This document shows, piece after piece, positions 17,569 to 27,050 of a stretch of 64,000 bases of DNA. Made by a program: the position numbers and the translations under genes. Within the stretch, counting starts at the first letter, position 1. Each line of letters starts with the position of its first letter. Source of the DNA: Pseudomonas sp. GM78 (lineage in GTDB: Bacteria; Pseudomonadota; Gammaproteobacteria; Pseudomonadales; Pseudomonadaceae); assembly GCF_000282475.1 (NCBI RefSeq), contig NZ_AKJF01000017.1:62001-126000 (forward strand). The letters are read 5' to 3'. The notes below the pieces were generated by a model that was not told the origin of the DNA, made no database searches, and saw only the letters and a program-made list of their open reading frames with translations.

Positions 17569-18747
17569 ATGCTCAACCTGCCTGCGCTGCCCGGCATTCG
17601 CGCGCTCGAAGACGAGATGATCGCCCTGCGCCAACACATCCACGCCCACCCGGAACTGAGTTTCGAAGAGTTCGCCACCGCCGACCTGGTGGCCAGCAAA
17701 CTCCAGGCATGGGGCTACCAGGTACACCGTGGCCTGGGCGGTACCGGCGTGGTCGGGCTACTTCGTCACGGCCAGGGCAACAGGATGATCGGCCTGCGCG
17801 CCGACATGGACGCCCTGCCGATCATCGAGCAGACAGGCTTGCCCTACGCCAGTCGCCACGAAGGCGTGATGCATGCCTGCGGTCACGACGGTCATACAGC
17901 GATGTTACTGGCAGCAGCCAGGTACCTGGCCGAGAGCCGCGCGTTCGATGGCTCGCTGGTGTTGATTTTCCAGCCCGCCGAGGAAGGCGACGGCGGCGCG
18001 CAGCGCATGCTCGATGACGGGCTGTTCGAGCGGTTCCCGTGCGATGCGGTGTTCGCGATGCACAACATGCCGGGGCTGCCGGTGGGCAAACTCGGTTTCC
18101 TGCCGGGACCGTTCATGGCCTCGACCGACACGGTGACCATCCGCATCGATGGCGTCGGCGGTCACGGTGCCATGCCGCACAAGGCGGTTGATCCAGTGTT
18201 GGCCGGCTCCGCCATCGTCATGGCGTTGCAGAGCATCGTCGCGCGCAATGTCGATCCGCTCGACACCGCCGTGGTCACCGTCGGCGCGTTCCACGCCGGC
18301 ATCGCCGCCAATGTTATTCCCGATCACGCCGAGTTGCAGTTGAGCGTGCGCGCCCTCAAGACCGAGGTACGCGATGCACTGATTGCACGCATTACCTGCG
18401 TGGCGCAAACCCAGGCGGCGAGCTTCGGCGCCCGCGCTACCATTGATGTCGACGAGGCACAGCGTTTTCCAGCGCTGTTCAACCATGCCGAAAGCACCGA
18501 ATTCGCCCGTCAAGTGGCGCTGGACTGGGTCGGTGAAGACGGTCTGATCCGGGACATGAAACCGCTGACCGGCAGCGAGGATTTCGCCGTGATGTTGCAG
18601 CGCCGCCCCGGCTGCTACCTGCTGATTGGCAACGGCGACGGTGAGGGCGGCTGCATGGTGCATAACCCCGGCTACGACTTCAACGACGACTGCCTGGCCA
18701 CAGGGGCCAGCTATTGGGTTCGTCTGGTTGAAACCTTCCTGGCCTGA
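17569..18747 (+). CDS. M20-family metallo-amidohydrolase
   Basis: 392-residue M20D amidohydrolase of the hippurate hydrolase/AbgA/IAA-amino-acid hydrolase group. Seen: LRADMDALPI, MHACGHDGHTAMLL (metal His and Asp), FQPAEEGDGGAQRML (catalytic Glu pair), MHNMPGLPVGKL, a dimerisation lid domain, and a C-terminal metal His in MVHNPGYDFND. It hydrolyses N-acyl amino acids or similar amides. ATG 17569 is chosen over GTG 17566, with GAGG eight bases upstream. It pairs with a transporter gene 48 bases downstream. Confidence 0.9.
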   Translation: MLNLPALPGIRALEDEMIALRQHIHAHPELSFEEFATADLVASKLQAWGYQVHRGLGGTGVVGLLRHGQGNRMIGLRADMDALPIIEQTGLPYASRHEGVMHACGHDGHTAMLLAAARYLAESRAFDGSLVLIFQPAEEGDGGAQRMLDDGLFERFPCDAVFAMHNMPGLPVGKLGFLPGPFMASTDTVTIRIDGVGGHGAMPHKAVDPVLAGSAIVMALQSIVARNVDPLDTAVVTVGAFHAGIAANVIPDHAELQLSVRALKTEVRDALIARITCVAQTQAASFGARATIDVDEAQRFPALFNHAESTEFARQVALDWVGEDGLIRDMKPLTGSEDFAVMLQRRPGCYLLIGNGDGEGGCMVHNPGYDFNDDCLATGASYWVRLVETFLA

Positions 18748-18795
18748 TTCGCGCTCGACAACCGGGTATCGCCCTCGCCTTCTGGAGTTCGCCAC

Positions 18796-20100
18796 ATGTC
18801 CACGCCCATTTCTACCGTTGCGCCGGCTGCCACTACGGTGCGTCGACCGATCGGCGCACGTGCCATCGCCGCCATCACCATCGGCTCCGGCCTTGAGTTC
18901 TACGACTTCTCCGTCTACAGCTTTTTCGCCACCCTCATCGGCCGGCAGTTCTTCCCCGTCGAAAGCACGCTGGGGCAACTGCTGCTGTCGCTGGCAACCT
19001 TCGGCGTCGGCTTCGGCATGCGCCCCATCGGCGGCCTGGTACTGGGCGCCTATGCCGACCGGGTCGGGCGCAAACCGGCAATGATGCTGACGCTGTGGCT
19101 GATGGCCCTGGGGTCGCTGCTGTTCGCCATCGCGCCCACCTATGCGCAGATTGGTATCGCCGCGCCAGTGATCATCGTGCTGGCGCGCTTGATACAGGGC
19201 TTCGCCATCGGGGGTGAGGTCGGCGCCTCGACCGCGATGTTGATGGAGCACGCCGACGACAAAAATCGCGGATTTTATGGCAGTTGGCAGCTGTTCAGCC
19301 AGGGCCTGAGCTTCCTGCTCGGGGCGCTGGTGGCCCTGGCGCTGAGCTCAACCTTGTCTGACGAGGCACTGGAAAGCTGGGGTTGGCGCTTGCCGTTCGT
19401 GCTGGGCATCCTGGTGATTCCGGTCGGCGTCTACATTCGCCGCCATCTCAAGGAAACCGCTGCCGACATACCCCAAGGCGCTGAAAACCGGTCTGGTATC
19501 CGGCTGATATTCACCCGCCATCGCCAGACCATCCTGACCGGTGTGCTGCTGGTCATCGGCAGCACGGCATCCAGTTACATCGTGCTCGATTACATGACCA
19601 ATTACACCGTCACGGTGCTTCACCTGCCGATGCAGATGGGCACCGCCGCTGCCTGTCTGGGTGCGCTGGTGCAGATCAGCCTGTCGATCTGGGCCGGCCG
19701 ATTGAGTGACCGCATCGGCCGGCGCCGCACCATTGCCTTGGGCGCGATTCCGATGTTGTTGCTGATCTATCCGGCGTTCATGTTGATGAATCACGTTCCC
19801 GCGTTGGGCACGCTGTTGCTCGTTTCGCTGGTCACCACCCTGCTGTTGGTGCTGATTACCGTGCCGACGTTGGTGCTGGTGACCGAGCTGTTTCCGCGGG
19901 CGATTCGTGCCACTGGGCTGTCGATCGTTTATTGCCTGGGGGTTTCGGTGTTTGGGGGTTTTGCCCAGTTCTTCGCGACCGGGTTGATTGGCCTGACGGG
20001 TAATAATAATGCGCCGGCGTTGTATGTGATGGTGTGTTTGAGTCTCACGTTGATGGGGTTGGTGAGGGTCAGGGAAACGGCTGGCAGAGCGTTGGATTGA
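18796..20100 (+). CDS. MHS-family major facilitator transporter
   Basis: 434 residues, about 12 membrane segments, of the metabolite:H+ symporter branch. Diagnostic are GSGLEFYDFSVYSFFATLIG near TM1, GAYADRVGRKPAMMLTL in loop 2-3 and RLIQGFAIGGEVGAST in TM4. It probably imports the amide or carboxylate handled by the adjacent amidohydrolase. Cargo cannot be read from sequence. Confidence 0.9.
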   Translation: MSTPISTVAPAATTVRRPIGARAIAAITIGSGLEFYDFSVYSFFATLIGRQFFPVESTLGQLLLSLATFGVGFGMRPIGGLVLGAYADRVGRKPAMMLTLWLMALGSLLFAIAPTYAQIGIAAPVIIVLARLIQGFAIGGEVGASTAMLMEHADDKNRGFYGSWQLFSQGLSFLLGALVALALSSTLSDEALESWGWRLPFVLGILVIPVGVYIRRHLKETAADIPQGAENRSGIRLIFTRHRQTILTGVLLVIGSTASSYIVLDYMTNYTVTVLHLPMQMGTAAACLGALVQISLSIWAGRLSDRIGRRRTIALGAIPMLLLIYPAFMLMNHVPALGTLLLVSLVTTLLLVLITVPTLVLVTELFPRAIRATGLSIVYCLGVSVFGGFAQFFATGLIGLTGNNNAPALYVMVCLSLTLMGLVRVRETAGRALD

Positions 20101-20159
20101 TCTGGGGCTGGCAAGCCGGCAGCGCCGCCGCCCTGACGTGATATCGCTGTCCCGGTGTT

Positions 20160-21044
20160 TCAACTCACCAGATACCTGTTCAACGCCTCCCCCAGGGCTT
20201 CGAACGTCCTGGCGATGCGCCCGACCTTGCGCAGGTCGTTGTGCATGGCGATCCACACGTCGACCTCGAAGCCAAAGCTGCCCGGCAGGACCTGGATCAG
20301 GCCATGGGTCGCGGCGACCGTGGCCGGGCACAAGCCGAAACCCAGGCCGGCCTTGAGCGCAGCGAGCTGGGCAAGGTGGTTGTCGGTGGCAATGGTGAAT
20401 GACTGATCCGCGTCACACAGCCCCACGTCGACCAGCCGGCGCAGGTCGGCAGAGCGTCGGTCGGGCCCAATCAACGGGGCACGTCGCAGCGCTTCGATAT
20501 TCGCGGGTTCGCCGTAGCGCTCAAGGCACTCGGCGCTGGCGTATATACCGATGCGCAAGGCCCCGGTGCGTCGCGCGACGATCCCTGCTTCGCTTGGGCG
20601 CAACAGGCGCACGGCAATGTCCGCCTCCTGGCGGGAGATGTCCTCCAGCGAGTCGCTGATGCTCATCTCAAGCTTCAGACCAGGGTGTTGGTAGTGAAAT
20701 TCACGGATCAATCCGGGCAGTACCTCAACGCCCAGGAAGTCGCTGCTGGTCAGCCTGACGGTGCCGCGGGACACCTCCGTTTCGCCGCTCGCCATGCGAT
20801 TGAACGCCTCGGCCGCGATCGCCATGGACTCGACATGATGGATCAACCCCTTCGCCGACGCAGTGGGCGTAAGACCCGTGGGAGTACGGGTGAACAGACT
20901 CACACCCAGTCCTGACTCGAGATTCTCCAGCCGTCGCCGCGCAGTCGCCTGGGCAATGCCCAGCATCCGTGCCGCGCCGGACAGGCTGCCACTGCGTAAC
21001 ACAGCCAGAAACACCCGCTGGCTTTCCCATTCAAGGCCGCTCAT
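20160..21044 (-). CDS. LysR-family transcriptional regulator
   Basis: 294 residues: N-terminal HTH (WESQRVFLAVLRSGSLSGAARMLGIAQATARRRLENLESGLGVSLFTRTPTGLTPT) and an effector domain. ATG 21044 is preferred over a start 27 codons earlier; AAGGA precedes it and the family begins near here. It is divergent from the GFA-family gene, its likely target, and convergent with the MHS gene. Confidence 0.85.
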   Translation of the reverse strand: MSGLEWESQRVFLAVLRSGSLSGAARMLGIAQATARRRLENLESGLGVSLFTRTPTGLTPTASAKGLIHHVESMAIAAEAFNRMASGETEVSRGTVRLTSSDFLGVEVLPGLIREFHYQHPGLKLEMSISDSLEDISRQEADIAVRLLRPSEAGIVARRTGALRIGIYASAECLERYGEPANIEALRRAPLIGPDRRSADLRRLVDVGLCDADQSFTIATDNHLAQLAALKAGLGFGLCPATVAATHGLIQVLPGSFGFEVDVWIAMHNDLRKVGRIARTFEALGEALNRYLVS

Positions 21045-21148
21045 ACATTCCTTACCAACGGTTGCTCCATTTGTTGTCTTCTGCCGCACGCGAGGAACAG
21101 CGATCATGTGCCTCTCATTTGTCACGCAGCAGTATAAGGAGCAGCACC

Positions 21149-21622
21149 ATGGGTTTCACCGGTCAATGCCGATGCGGGCGCGTCCATCTTCAATTGCGCA
21201 CCGAAACGCTTGCGCCGCTGTACGCCTGCCACTGCCTGGATTGCCAACGCTGGAGCGGCAGCGCGTTCGCCTTGCACATGCTGTGCAGCGCACAGGCGGT
21301 GGACGTGTCCGGCGACACGCTCAGCTACAGCCATGCCCATGACGGACAGATCTCCACCCAGTATGCCTGCGGCACCTGTTTCACCCGGCTGTTCAATGAA
21401 ACGACGGCAGCCCCCGGTATGCGTGTGGTGCGTGCGGGGGTGCTCGATGGTGCCGAGCGCTTGACGCCCATGGCGCATATCTGGGTCGCGCGCAAACAAT
21501 CCTGGGTCTCGCTGCCGGAGGGCATCGCGCAATGGCCACAAAGCCCGACACCTGAAGCATTCGCAAGCGCCTTGAGCGAACAGACGTTGACTTCGACGCC
21601 GCCGCCAGCGGCTTTAGATTAA
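21149..21622 (+). CDS. GFA-family (glutathione-dependent formaldehyde-activating-like) zinc protein
   Basis: 157-residue CENP-V/GFA-fold protein. The zinc-binding cysteines are C7 and C9 (GQCRCG), C27, C29 and C32 (ACHCLDCQ), and a later CGTC pair. Most members of this family have no proven formaldehyde or glutathione activity. Start chosen at ATG 21149, with AAGGAG seven bases upstream. Confidence 0.85.
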   Translation: MGFTGQCRCGRVHLQLRTETLAPLYACHCLDCQRWSGSAFALHMLCSAQAVDVSGDTLSYSHAHDGQISTQYACGTCFTRLFNETTAAPGMRVVRAGVLDGAERLTPMAHIWVARKQSWVSLPEGIAQWPQSPTPEAFASALSEQTLTSTPPPAALD

Positions 21623-21658
21623 ACCGGGCGATCATTCGCACAGATGGCATAATCGCAA

Positions 21659-21673
21659 CCTGTTTATAACAGG
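21659..21673. promoter_or_regulatory. CCTGTT-TAT-AACAGG palindrome over a ribosome site
   Basis: Perfect 15-base palindrome ending nine bases before the LysR ATG at 21683 and overlapping its AGGGG ribosome site. It is a candidate autorepression site. Confidence 0.45.
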
Positions 21674-21682
21674 GGCGTATCA

Positions 21683-22576
21683 ATGACTGTCGAAAGCTAC
21701 GACCAACTCGCGATCTTCGCGGCCGTGGCCCAGGAGCGCAGCTTCACCCGCGCCGCCGCCCGGCTCGGCATGTCGCAACCGGCGTTGAGCCGGGCCATGC
21801 GTCAGTTGGAAGAGCGTCTGGGGGTCCGGTTGCTTGCCCGTACCACGCGCAGCGTCTCCCCCACCGAAGCCGGTGAGCATTTGCTGCGGGTGATCGCACC
21901 ACGGTTCGAAGAAATCGACAGTGAACTGGCGTTGCTCAGCGAGTTCCGTGACAAACCGGCCGGCAAATTGCGCATCACGGCCGGTGAGCATTCGGCGATC
22001 ACGCTGTTGCATCCGGTGCTGGCGAAACTGCTGCCCGACAATCCCGACCTGAACATCGAAATCATCGTCGACTACGGCCTGACCGACATCGTCGCGGAGG
22101 GTTTCGACGCTGGCGTCCGGCTGGGCCAGCAAGTGGCCAAGGACATGATCGCGATGCGCATCGGCCCTGACATGCGCATGGCGGTGGTGGGCTCCCCGGC
22201 GTATTTCAGCCGATACCCCAGGCCGCTCATCCCGAGCGACCTTACGGTGCACAACTGCATCACCCTGCGCATGCCGACTTACGGCGGCCTGTTCCTCTGG
22301 GAGTTCGAGAAAGGCGGACAGGAACTGAAGGTACGGGTCGAAGGCCAGCTGGTTTTCAACAATATCGCCATGCGCCTGGAGGCGGCCCTCCAGGGGTTGG
22401 GACTGGCCTATATGCCGGAGGACCTGGTGCTGGAGCATGTCGCGCAGGGCCGGCTGATTCATGTACTCCAGGACTGGTGCGAACCCTTCTCTGGCTACCA
22501 CCTCTATTATCCGAGCCGGCGCCAGAGTTCACCGGCCTTTACCCTGCTGCGCGAAGCTCTGCGCTATGAGGGTTGA
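21683..22576 (+). CDS. LysR-family transcriptional regulator
   Basis: 297 residues of the DmlR/AaeR-like subgroup: [66 protein letters not shown], then an effector domain with [24 protein letters not shown]. Its 3' end overlaps the convergent cupin/CMD gene by 13 bases. Regulators of this type often control the adjacent CMD-hydrolase genes in Pseudomonas; here that is only inferred from proximity. Confidence 0.88.
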   Translation: MTVESYDQLAIFAAVAQERSFTRAAARLGMSQPALSRAMRQLEERLGVRLLARTTRSVSPTEAGEHLLRVIAPRFEEIDSELALLSEFRDKPAGKLRITAGEHSAITLLHPVLAKLLPDNPDLNIEIIVDYGLTDIVAEGFDAGVRLGQQVAKDMIAMRIGPDMRMAVVGSPAYFSRYPRPLIPSDLTVHNCITLRMPTYGGLFLWEFEKGGQELKVRVEGQLVFNNIAMRLEAALQGLGLAYMPEDLVLEHVAQGRLIHVLQDWCEPFSGYHLYYPSRRQSSPAFTLLREALRYEG

Positions 22577-23736
22577 TTGACGAGGACAGTATCGAGCGCT
22601 TCACCGGCGCGCCTGGCAGCAGCGGCATCACCCTGGTCAGCCAATAGCCGGATCAGCTGACGCAACTGCGCAGCCGTCAGGCCGACCCTGAGGCTGGCCG
22701 CCATGTGCGAGCGCAGTTGCGGCTCGACACCGGGCGTGACGGCTAAAGCCGCGACGGTGGCCAGTTCTCGACTTTGCCAGTCCAGGTTGTCGCGCTCGAA
22801 GATGTCGCCGAACAGATGCGCCTGCAAATACTGATTGATGACAGGGACGAAGTCGAACAACGGGCCCTGGACAGGTGCACCGGCGATGCGCGTTTGGTTA
22901 GTTTTGCCCGCCTCTAGCAGTTCCTCGCCGACAGGAATATTCCGACTGGGCTCGCGCCCCGGATCGTCCTGAATACCGCGTTGCTTGCGCGCCTCCACCA
23001 CCTTCATGAGCGCGCCAAGCGCATTGAGACTGCGCGGAAAACCGCTGTAGGCGTAGAGTTGCACCAGGATTTCCTTCGCCTCGCTGACCGTCAGGCCCGC
23101 ATCCAGCCCCTGATTCAAGGCGGTATTGAGCCCGGACATGTTGCTCGTGGCCATGGCGGCGGCAATCAACGGGATGGCCTGTTGCCTGGCTGACAGCGTC
23201 TGGGAAACGGCTTGGGTCGCCGGCTCGGCTTTCGATGCCTGCGAACCTTGGGCGTGGTATTGCTCGTCGCTGACTTTCTCCAGCCATTGCACGCTCTTGC
23301 CATCCACCGAACCCGTCACGGCCAGATGGGTCATGGCGCTCGTCGCCGCGGCGCCATGCCAGTGCTTGACGCCTGGAGGGCAGACGATCACGTCGCCGGG
23401 GCGAATTTCCTGCACGGGCTTGCCCCACTCCTGGACCAGCCCCACGCCGGAAGTCACCACCAATCGCTGTCCCGCGGGGTGGGTATGCCAGGCCGAGCGT
23501 GCGCCCGCTTCGAAGCTGACATACGCGCCGGACGCATTGATCTCATCCGTGGCGGGAAACAAGGGATCGACCCGTACCCGACCGGTGAAATTTTCCGAAG
23601 CGCCCGTTACCGCAGCCTGAGTGCCCGCCCGGCTGATCTGCTGCTCGATGCGGCGGGACTCATTGGCAGTGTCTGCGCCGGCGTCGGCAAAGGGGGCTGC
23701 CGCGCACACCGCAATGCCTATCAAGGTGTATTTCAT
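22564..23736 (-). CDS. Exported cupin plus carboxymuconolactone-decarboxylase fusion protein
   Basis: 390 residues. A signal peptide ([19 protein letters not shown]) is followed by a cupin domain at about 60-140 ([17 protein letters not shown]...[21 protein letters not shown], with metal-type His residues). Two CMD/AhpD-like helical segments follow, at about 185-260 and 300-380. The second segment ends in [22 protein letters not shown]. The CMD parts lack a visible CxxC, so a peroxidase role is doubtful. Start M7 of the open frame is chosen because it begins the signal peptide. It lies two genes upstream on the same strand from two exported hydrolases; function unknown. Confidence 0.8.
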   Translation of the reverse strand: MKYTLIGIAVCAAAPFADAGADTANESRRIEQQISRAGTQAAVTGASENFTGRVRVDPLFPATDEINASGAYVSFEAGARSAWHTHPAGQRLVVTSGVGLVQEWGKPVQEIRPGDVIVCPPGVKHWHGAAATSAMTHLAVTGSVDGKSVQWLEKVSDEQYHAQGSQASKAEPATQAVSQTLSARQQAIPLIAAAMATSNMSGLNTALNQGLDAGLTVSEAKEILVQLYAYSGFPRSLNALGALMKVVEARKQRGIQDDPGREPSRNIPVGEELLEAGKTNQTRIAGAPVQGPLFDFVPVINQYLQAHLFGDIFERDNLDWQSRELATVAALAVTPGVEPQLRSHMAASLRVGLTAAQLRQLIRLLADQGDAAAARRAGEALDTVLVNQPS

Positions 23737-23755
23737 GAGCACGTATCCCTTCAAG

Positions 23756-24811
23756 TCAGAGCGTTCTTTGGTAAAACGCGGTCAACTGGTCCATCGCAAT
23801 GTCCACATACGCAGGCACCCAGTAAGTGTCGATATGGGTCGCGCCCTCGATGGTGAACAGTTTTTTGTCCTGGGTACCGGTGGCCTTGGCCAAGGCTTGT
23901 TGCGACATGTACAGGCTGTCGGCCTTGCTGCCGGCGATCATCAGCAACGGCTTGTCGATCAGCTCGATCTGGTCCGTGGCATCGAAGCTCATCAGGTCCA
24001 TCAGGCTGCTCTGGGTGTAGCGGAACGTCGAGTTGGGGTGAGCGTGGGTCTTGCCGTAGTACTCGAAGCCCTGTCGATACAGATCGAACGGCAGCTTGGC
24101 GATCTGTTCATCGGTCAGCTTGGCATCACCGACGTAAAGCACTTCCCCACCCGCCGCTTCCTGGGCGCGGGCCACCGACGCCTGCTGCAGGCGTTGCTGA
24201 ATCGTCGACAGCTGCGAATCTTGATAGCCATTACGCCGGACCAGCCCCGAGTTGAACATGCTCAAGGTCGCAATCGACTGGAAGCGCTTGTCGGTTTGCG
24301 CCGCCGCCAATGAATACCCGCCACCGCCGCAGATACCCAGCAAGCCCAGGCGCTTGCTGTCGACGCCGGGATAGCGGGCAATGAAGTCCGCCATGCCATG
24401 GATGTCTTCGATGCGATGGGCCGGTTTGTCCACATTGCGTGGCTCGCCACCACTGGCCCCTTGATACGCCGCATCTGCCGTGATCGTGATGTAGCCCTGA
24501 TCCGCCAGGCGCTGGGCATACAGGCCCGCGACCTGCTCCTTCACCCCGCCATTGGGGTGCGCCACGACGACCACCGGGTATTTTTTCGCCGCATCATAGT
24601 TCGCCGGGGTGTAGACGTTGGCGGCAATGTCCAGGCCATCCAGCTTGTAGCTGACCGGATGGATGTTGACCTTGCCCGGCTTGTTCCTGGTCAGGGCGCC
24701 ACCGTAGGTCAAGGTGAATGGGTTCTGCCTGTAATCCGCAGCTTCGGCTTCGACGCCCGACATTCCGATCATGGCCGCCATCAACGAGGCCTTCAGCGTG
24801 GTTCGCAGCAT
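23756..24811 (-). CDS. Exported alpha/beta hydrolase with cysteine nucleophile elbow
   Basis: 351 residues with a signal peptide ([15 protein letters not shown]). The alpha/beta hydrolase fold resembles YcjY/dienelactone hydrolase: [27 protein letters not shown], the elbow GICGGGGYS with C161 in the nucleophile position, and a C-terminal [10 protein letters not shown] with the probable catalytic His. Cys instead of Ser is known in dienelactone hydrolases. It is 19 bases from the cupin/CMD gene, so probably co-transcribed. Substrate unknown. Confidence 0.82.
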   Translation of the reverse strand: MLRTTLKASLMAAMIGMSGVEAEAADYRQNPFTLTYGGALTRNKPGKVNIHPVSYKLDGLDIAANVYTPANYDAAKKYPVVVVAHPNGGVKEQVAGLYAQRLADQGYITITADAAYQGASGGEPRNVDKPAHRIEDIHGMADFIARYPGVDSKRLGLLGICGGGGYSLAAAQTDKRFQSIATLSMFNSGLVRRNGYQDSQLSTIQQRLQQASVARAQEAAGGEVLYVGDAKLTDEQIAKLPFDLYRQGFEYYGKTHAHPNSTFRYTQSSLMDLMSFDATDQIELIDKPLLMIAGSKADSLYMSQQALAKATGTQDKKLFTIEGATHIDTYWVPAYVDIAMDQLTAFYQRTL

Positions 24812-24871
24812 GGGAATACTCCTGACATTTCAAGTGAGTGAGAGAGGTGGCCGACAGCGCCACGCGCTGGT

Positions 24872-25966
24872 TCAGTCCAGATTTTTTTCAGCGAGAAACT
24901 GCGAAACCAGATCAGCGATCTCGACGTTATTCATGTCCGAAAAAGGAAAGTGGCTATTGCCCTTGATACCGATCTGCGGCAAGTGGACGAGCCTGACGTC
25001 GCCGCCATGGCGATTCACCGCATCACGCCACAGGCGCGCCATCTCGAGCCGCGCGCGCCAGCTGTCCTGGGCCGGCAACCGGACCGGTTGCTCGGGGATG
25101 TTGTCGCCGTAGAAAATAACGATGGGGATGCGGGTCAGCGCCTTGAACTGCTGCGCCGATACGGCCTGCCCCGCGAGCGTGTCGAACGCGCTGGCAATCG
25201 GCGCGGGCACCTCGCCCTCGGGAAACACGAAGCTGCTGCCCGGCTCGAACGCCACGATGGCTCGCACCTTCGGACTTTTGATCGCCGTCAACCAACCCGG
25301 ACCGCCGCCCTGGGAATGGGTGAACAGGATGGCCGGTCCGGTCTTTTCCAACAGAGCGGAAATACCATTGGATACGACGTCAATGTCGTAAGGCCCGGTA
25401 TTGGGCGTCATCGACCGAAAGAACTGCTCCAGTGCCGCCTGCCCACGGGGAAACTGGCTGCCCTGGAAACTCTCGGGCCACAGGCCGATGCGGAACTGGT
25501 TGAACCACAACTGCTCGTCCGGCAGCGGCTTGATCGTCGTTTCAACCAGGCTACGCCCCGCATCGCCGCGGCGCGGCTGGTCGATCAGGTACGTGGAGAA
25601 TCCTCGTCGCAGGAAAATGTTCTGGAAGCCTTCACGGCCATCGGCCGTTGTCTCCCAGGACTTCGCGGACTGCCCCGCGCCATGCAGCATCAGAATCGGC
25701 AACGGACGCGCGTCGACGGGCACCTGATAGAACGCGTACACATGGTCGCCGTGATAGGTCTGGCCATCGGGCATCAACGGTTTATAAGGGTCGAAGATTC
25801 CCGGCTGGGTGATCGAGCCGCCGCCGGCAACGAGGCTGCCCTGGCCCTTGATCACCAGTGGCCCCTGCCCCTCAGCGCTAACAAAGGCACTGGCGCCGAG
25901 GGCAAAACACAGACTGCCGGCCTTTGCCGCGGCGGGCACGCACTGACGGATGAAACGCTGGATCAT
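24872..25966 (-). CDS. Exported alpha/beta hydrolase (serine esterase type)
   Basis: 364 residues with an N-terminal signal peptide (about 1-31). Seen: the oxyanion segment LMLHGAGQSAKSWETT, the nucleophile elbow THSQGGG with S218, and a late His in GNSHFPFSD. The long insert between strands (LVETTIKPLPDEQLWFN...) matches an esterase group often annotated only as alpha/beta hydrolase. It is first of a three-gene minus-strand unit with the Cys-type hydrolase and the cupin/CMD protein, suggesting periplasmic ester processing. Confidence 0.82.
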   Translation of the reverse strand: MIQRFIRQCVPAAAKAGSLCFALGASAFVSAEGQGPLVIKGQGSLVAGGGSITQPGIFDPYKPLMPDGQTYHGDHVYAFYQVPVDARPLPILMLHGAGQSAKSWETTADGREGFQNIFLRRGFSTYLIDQPRRGDAGRSLVETTIKPLPDEQLWFNQFRIGLWPESFQGSQFPRGQAALEQFFRSMTPNTGPYDIDVVSNGISALLEKTGPAILFTHSQGGGPGWLTAIKSPKVRAIVAFEPGSSFVFPEGEVPAPIASAFDTLAGQAVSAQQFKALTRIPIVIFYGDNIPEQPVRLPAQDSWRARLEMARLWRDAVNRHGGDVRLVHLPQIGIKGNSHFPFSDMNNVEIADLVSQFLAEKNLD

Positions 25967-26032
25967 GGCTTGCTCTCGGTTTGATAACCCGAGAGCAAAT
26001 TACCTTTCAGCGATTAATCGATAAACCGCCTT

Positions 26033-26063
26033 AATCACATAGCACTGATACCAGAATCACATA
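26033..26063 (-). promoter_or_regulatory. Direct repeat AATCACATA x2 upstream of the hydrolase operon
   Basis: Two exact copies of AATCACATA (26033-26041 and 26055-26063), starts 22 bases apart, 67-97 bases upstream of the hydrolase ATG. Two-turn spacing suits a dimeric activator on one DNA face. A CGATTAATCG palindrome lies between them and the gene. No regulator can be named. Confidence 0.35.
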
Positions 26064-26112
26064 AGTTCGATGAGTCAAACGACAATCAAATCCCTCTCGG
26101 CAAAAGAGCTGA

Positions 26113-26718
26113 TTATTTTCTGGGGAGCGATGCGATCATTTGATCAAAGGCCGTGACCAAATATCTCCCCTCAAGCTTTTCTACGGTGGGCATTTTTGAA
26201 GGAAACCCGAATCGCACTCTGCCGGGAAGCACTTCATCCATAGCGCAGTACCAGGTCAGTAGCGCCTGTTGAAGGCGCACATGCAGCTCGAATTTACTCC
26301 GTCGCCGGGTGGGGTCTGCGTTGGCTCGTTCGCGCGCAAGCTGAGGATCTATTCGGCCAACAATGTAACAGTCAGCAAAGCCGATACGTCCTTGTGCGAT
26401 CGTTTCCCTGGTCGCGTCCAACTCTATTCGCCAGTCGTGTTCGCTCGCCTCGCCGATCTGCCAAAGGCTCCAAATATAGTGCAGCTTGAGAGGGTCACTG
26501 TCACACAAAGCCCACGAAGAAATATCTTCCATGGCCAGCGCCTTTTGCCAGCGATCCACGTTTCGCTCTGCCCAAAAAGTGGCTGCTCCGACGGGATCCT
26601 TTATCCGATCCGGCTCGTTTTCAAAACGACCGTTTTCAGCAATGACATGTTGCCCTCCATGCTTGGCGCACCACGTGGTTTTACCGCTGGCGCTGATACC
26701 CTCGACAACCAAAATCAT
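26113..26718 (-). CDS. P-loop NTPase, kinase-like
   Basis: 201 residues. It opens with MILVVEGISASGKTTW, a Walker A loop (G7, G12-K13-T14) typical of nucleoside/small-molecule kinases and AAA_33-type proteins. Later parts are helical with Trp-rich segments (WAERNVDRWQKAL, LHYIWSLWQIGEASEHDW), and an Arg-rich lid may be ERANADPTRRRSKFELHVRL. I do not recognise a named family. Its base composition is visibly lower in GC than its neighbours, and it stands alone, which suggests acquisition by transfer. No partner gene is visible. Confidence 0.65.
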   Translation of the reverse strand: MILVVEGISASGKTTWCAKHGGQHVIAENGRFENEPDRIKDPVGAATFWAERNVDRWQKALAMEDISSWALCDSDPLKLHYIWSLWQIGEASEHDWRIELDATRETIAQGRIGFADCYIVGRIDPQLARERANADPTRRRSKFELHVRLQQALLTWYCAMDEVLPGRVRFGFPSKMPTVEKLEGRYLVTAFDQMIASLPRK

Positions 26719-27050
26719 CGTTTCGACTACTCCGTTAGTTGCATCGTCCTTGTAGTCCCAAGCATCTGGGGCTTTCTCATGATCGCTGGCGCCTGTTTGC
26801 CGCTGCGTAACGACTCGGCAATGGGCAAAGCCCCATTTTTTACATAGCTCGCCAGCGCTGCCCTGCGATTAAGGCGACTCCTGATTATTGACACATTATG
26901 ACCGGCGGAAGGTTTTGGCGGAAATCTGCCGTTGCCAATCAGCAGCAAAGGGTCGGTTGCTGCCTTGGGTGGAAGGTAAGACACAGGTTCCTTGAAGGGC
27001 CGAGAAACCTGACAGGCGTGTTGGATATACACCTGGCCAGTGGTCGCATA
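26719..27050. other. Gene-poor interval, possible degraded sequence
   Basis: 332 bases between the kinase-like gene and the MBL gene. A minus-strand frame of about 100 codons (26727-27032) is open but has no convincing ribosome site, known motif or codon bias. No terminator, repeat or RNA gene was found. It may be a remnant left by insertion of the low-GC kinase gene. Confidence 0.4.

Noticed and set aside
26727-27032. 101-codon minus-strand frame between the kinase and MBL genes
   Set aside because: No ribosome site, no recognised motif and atypical codon use; kept only as a note on the interval.
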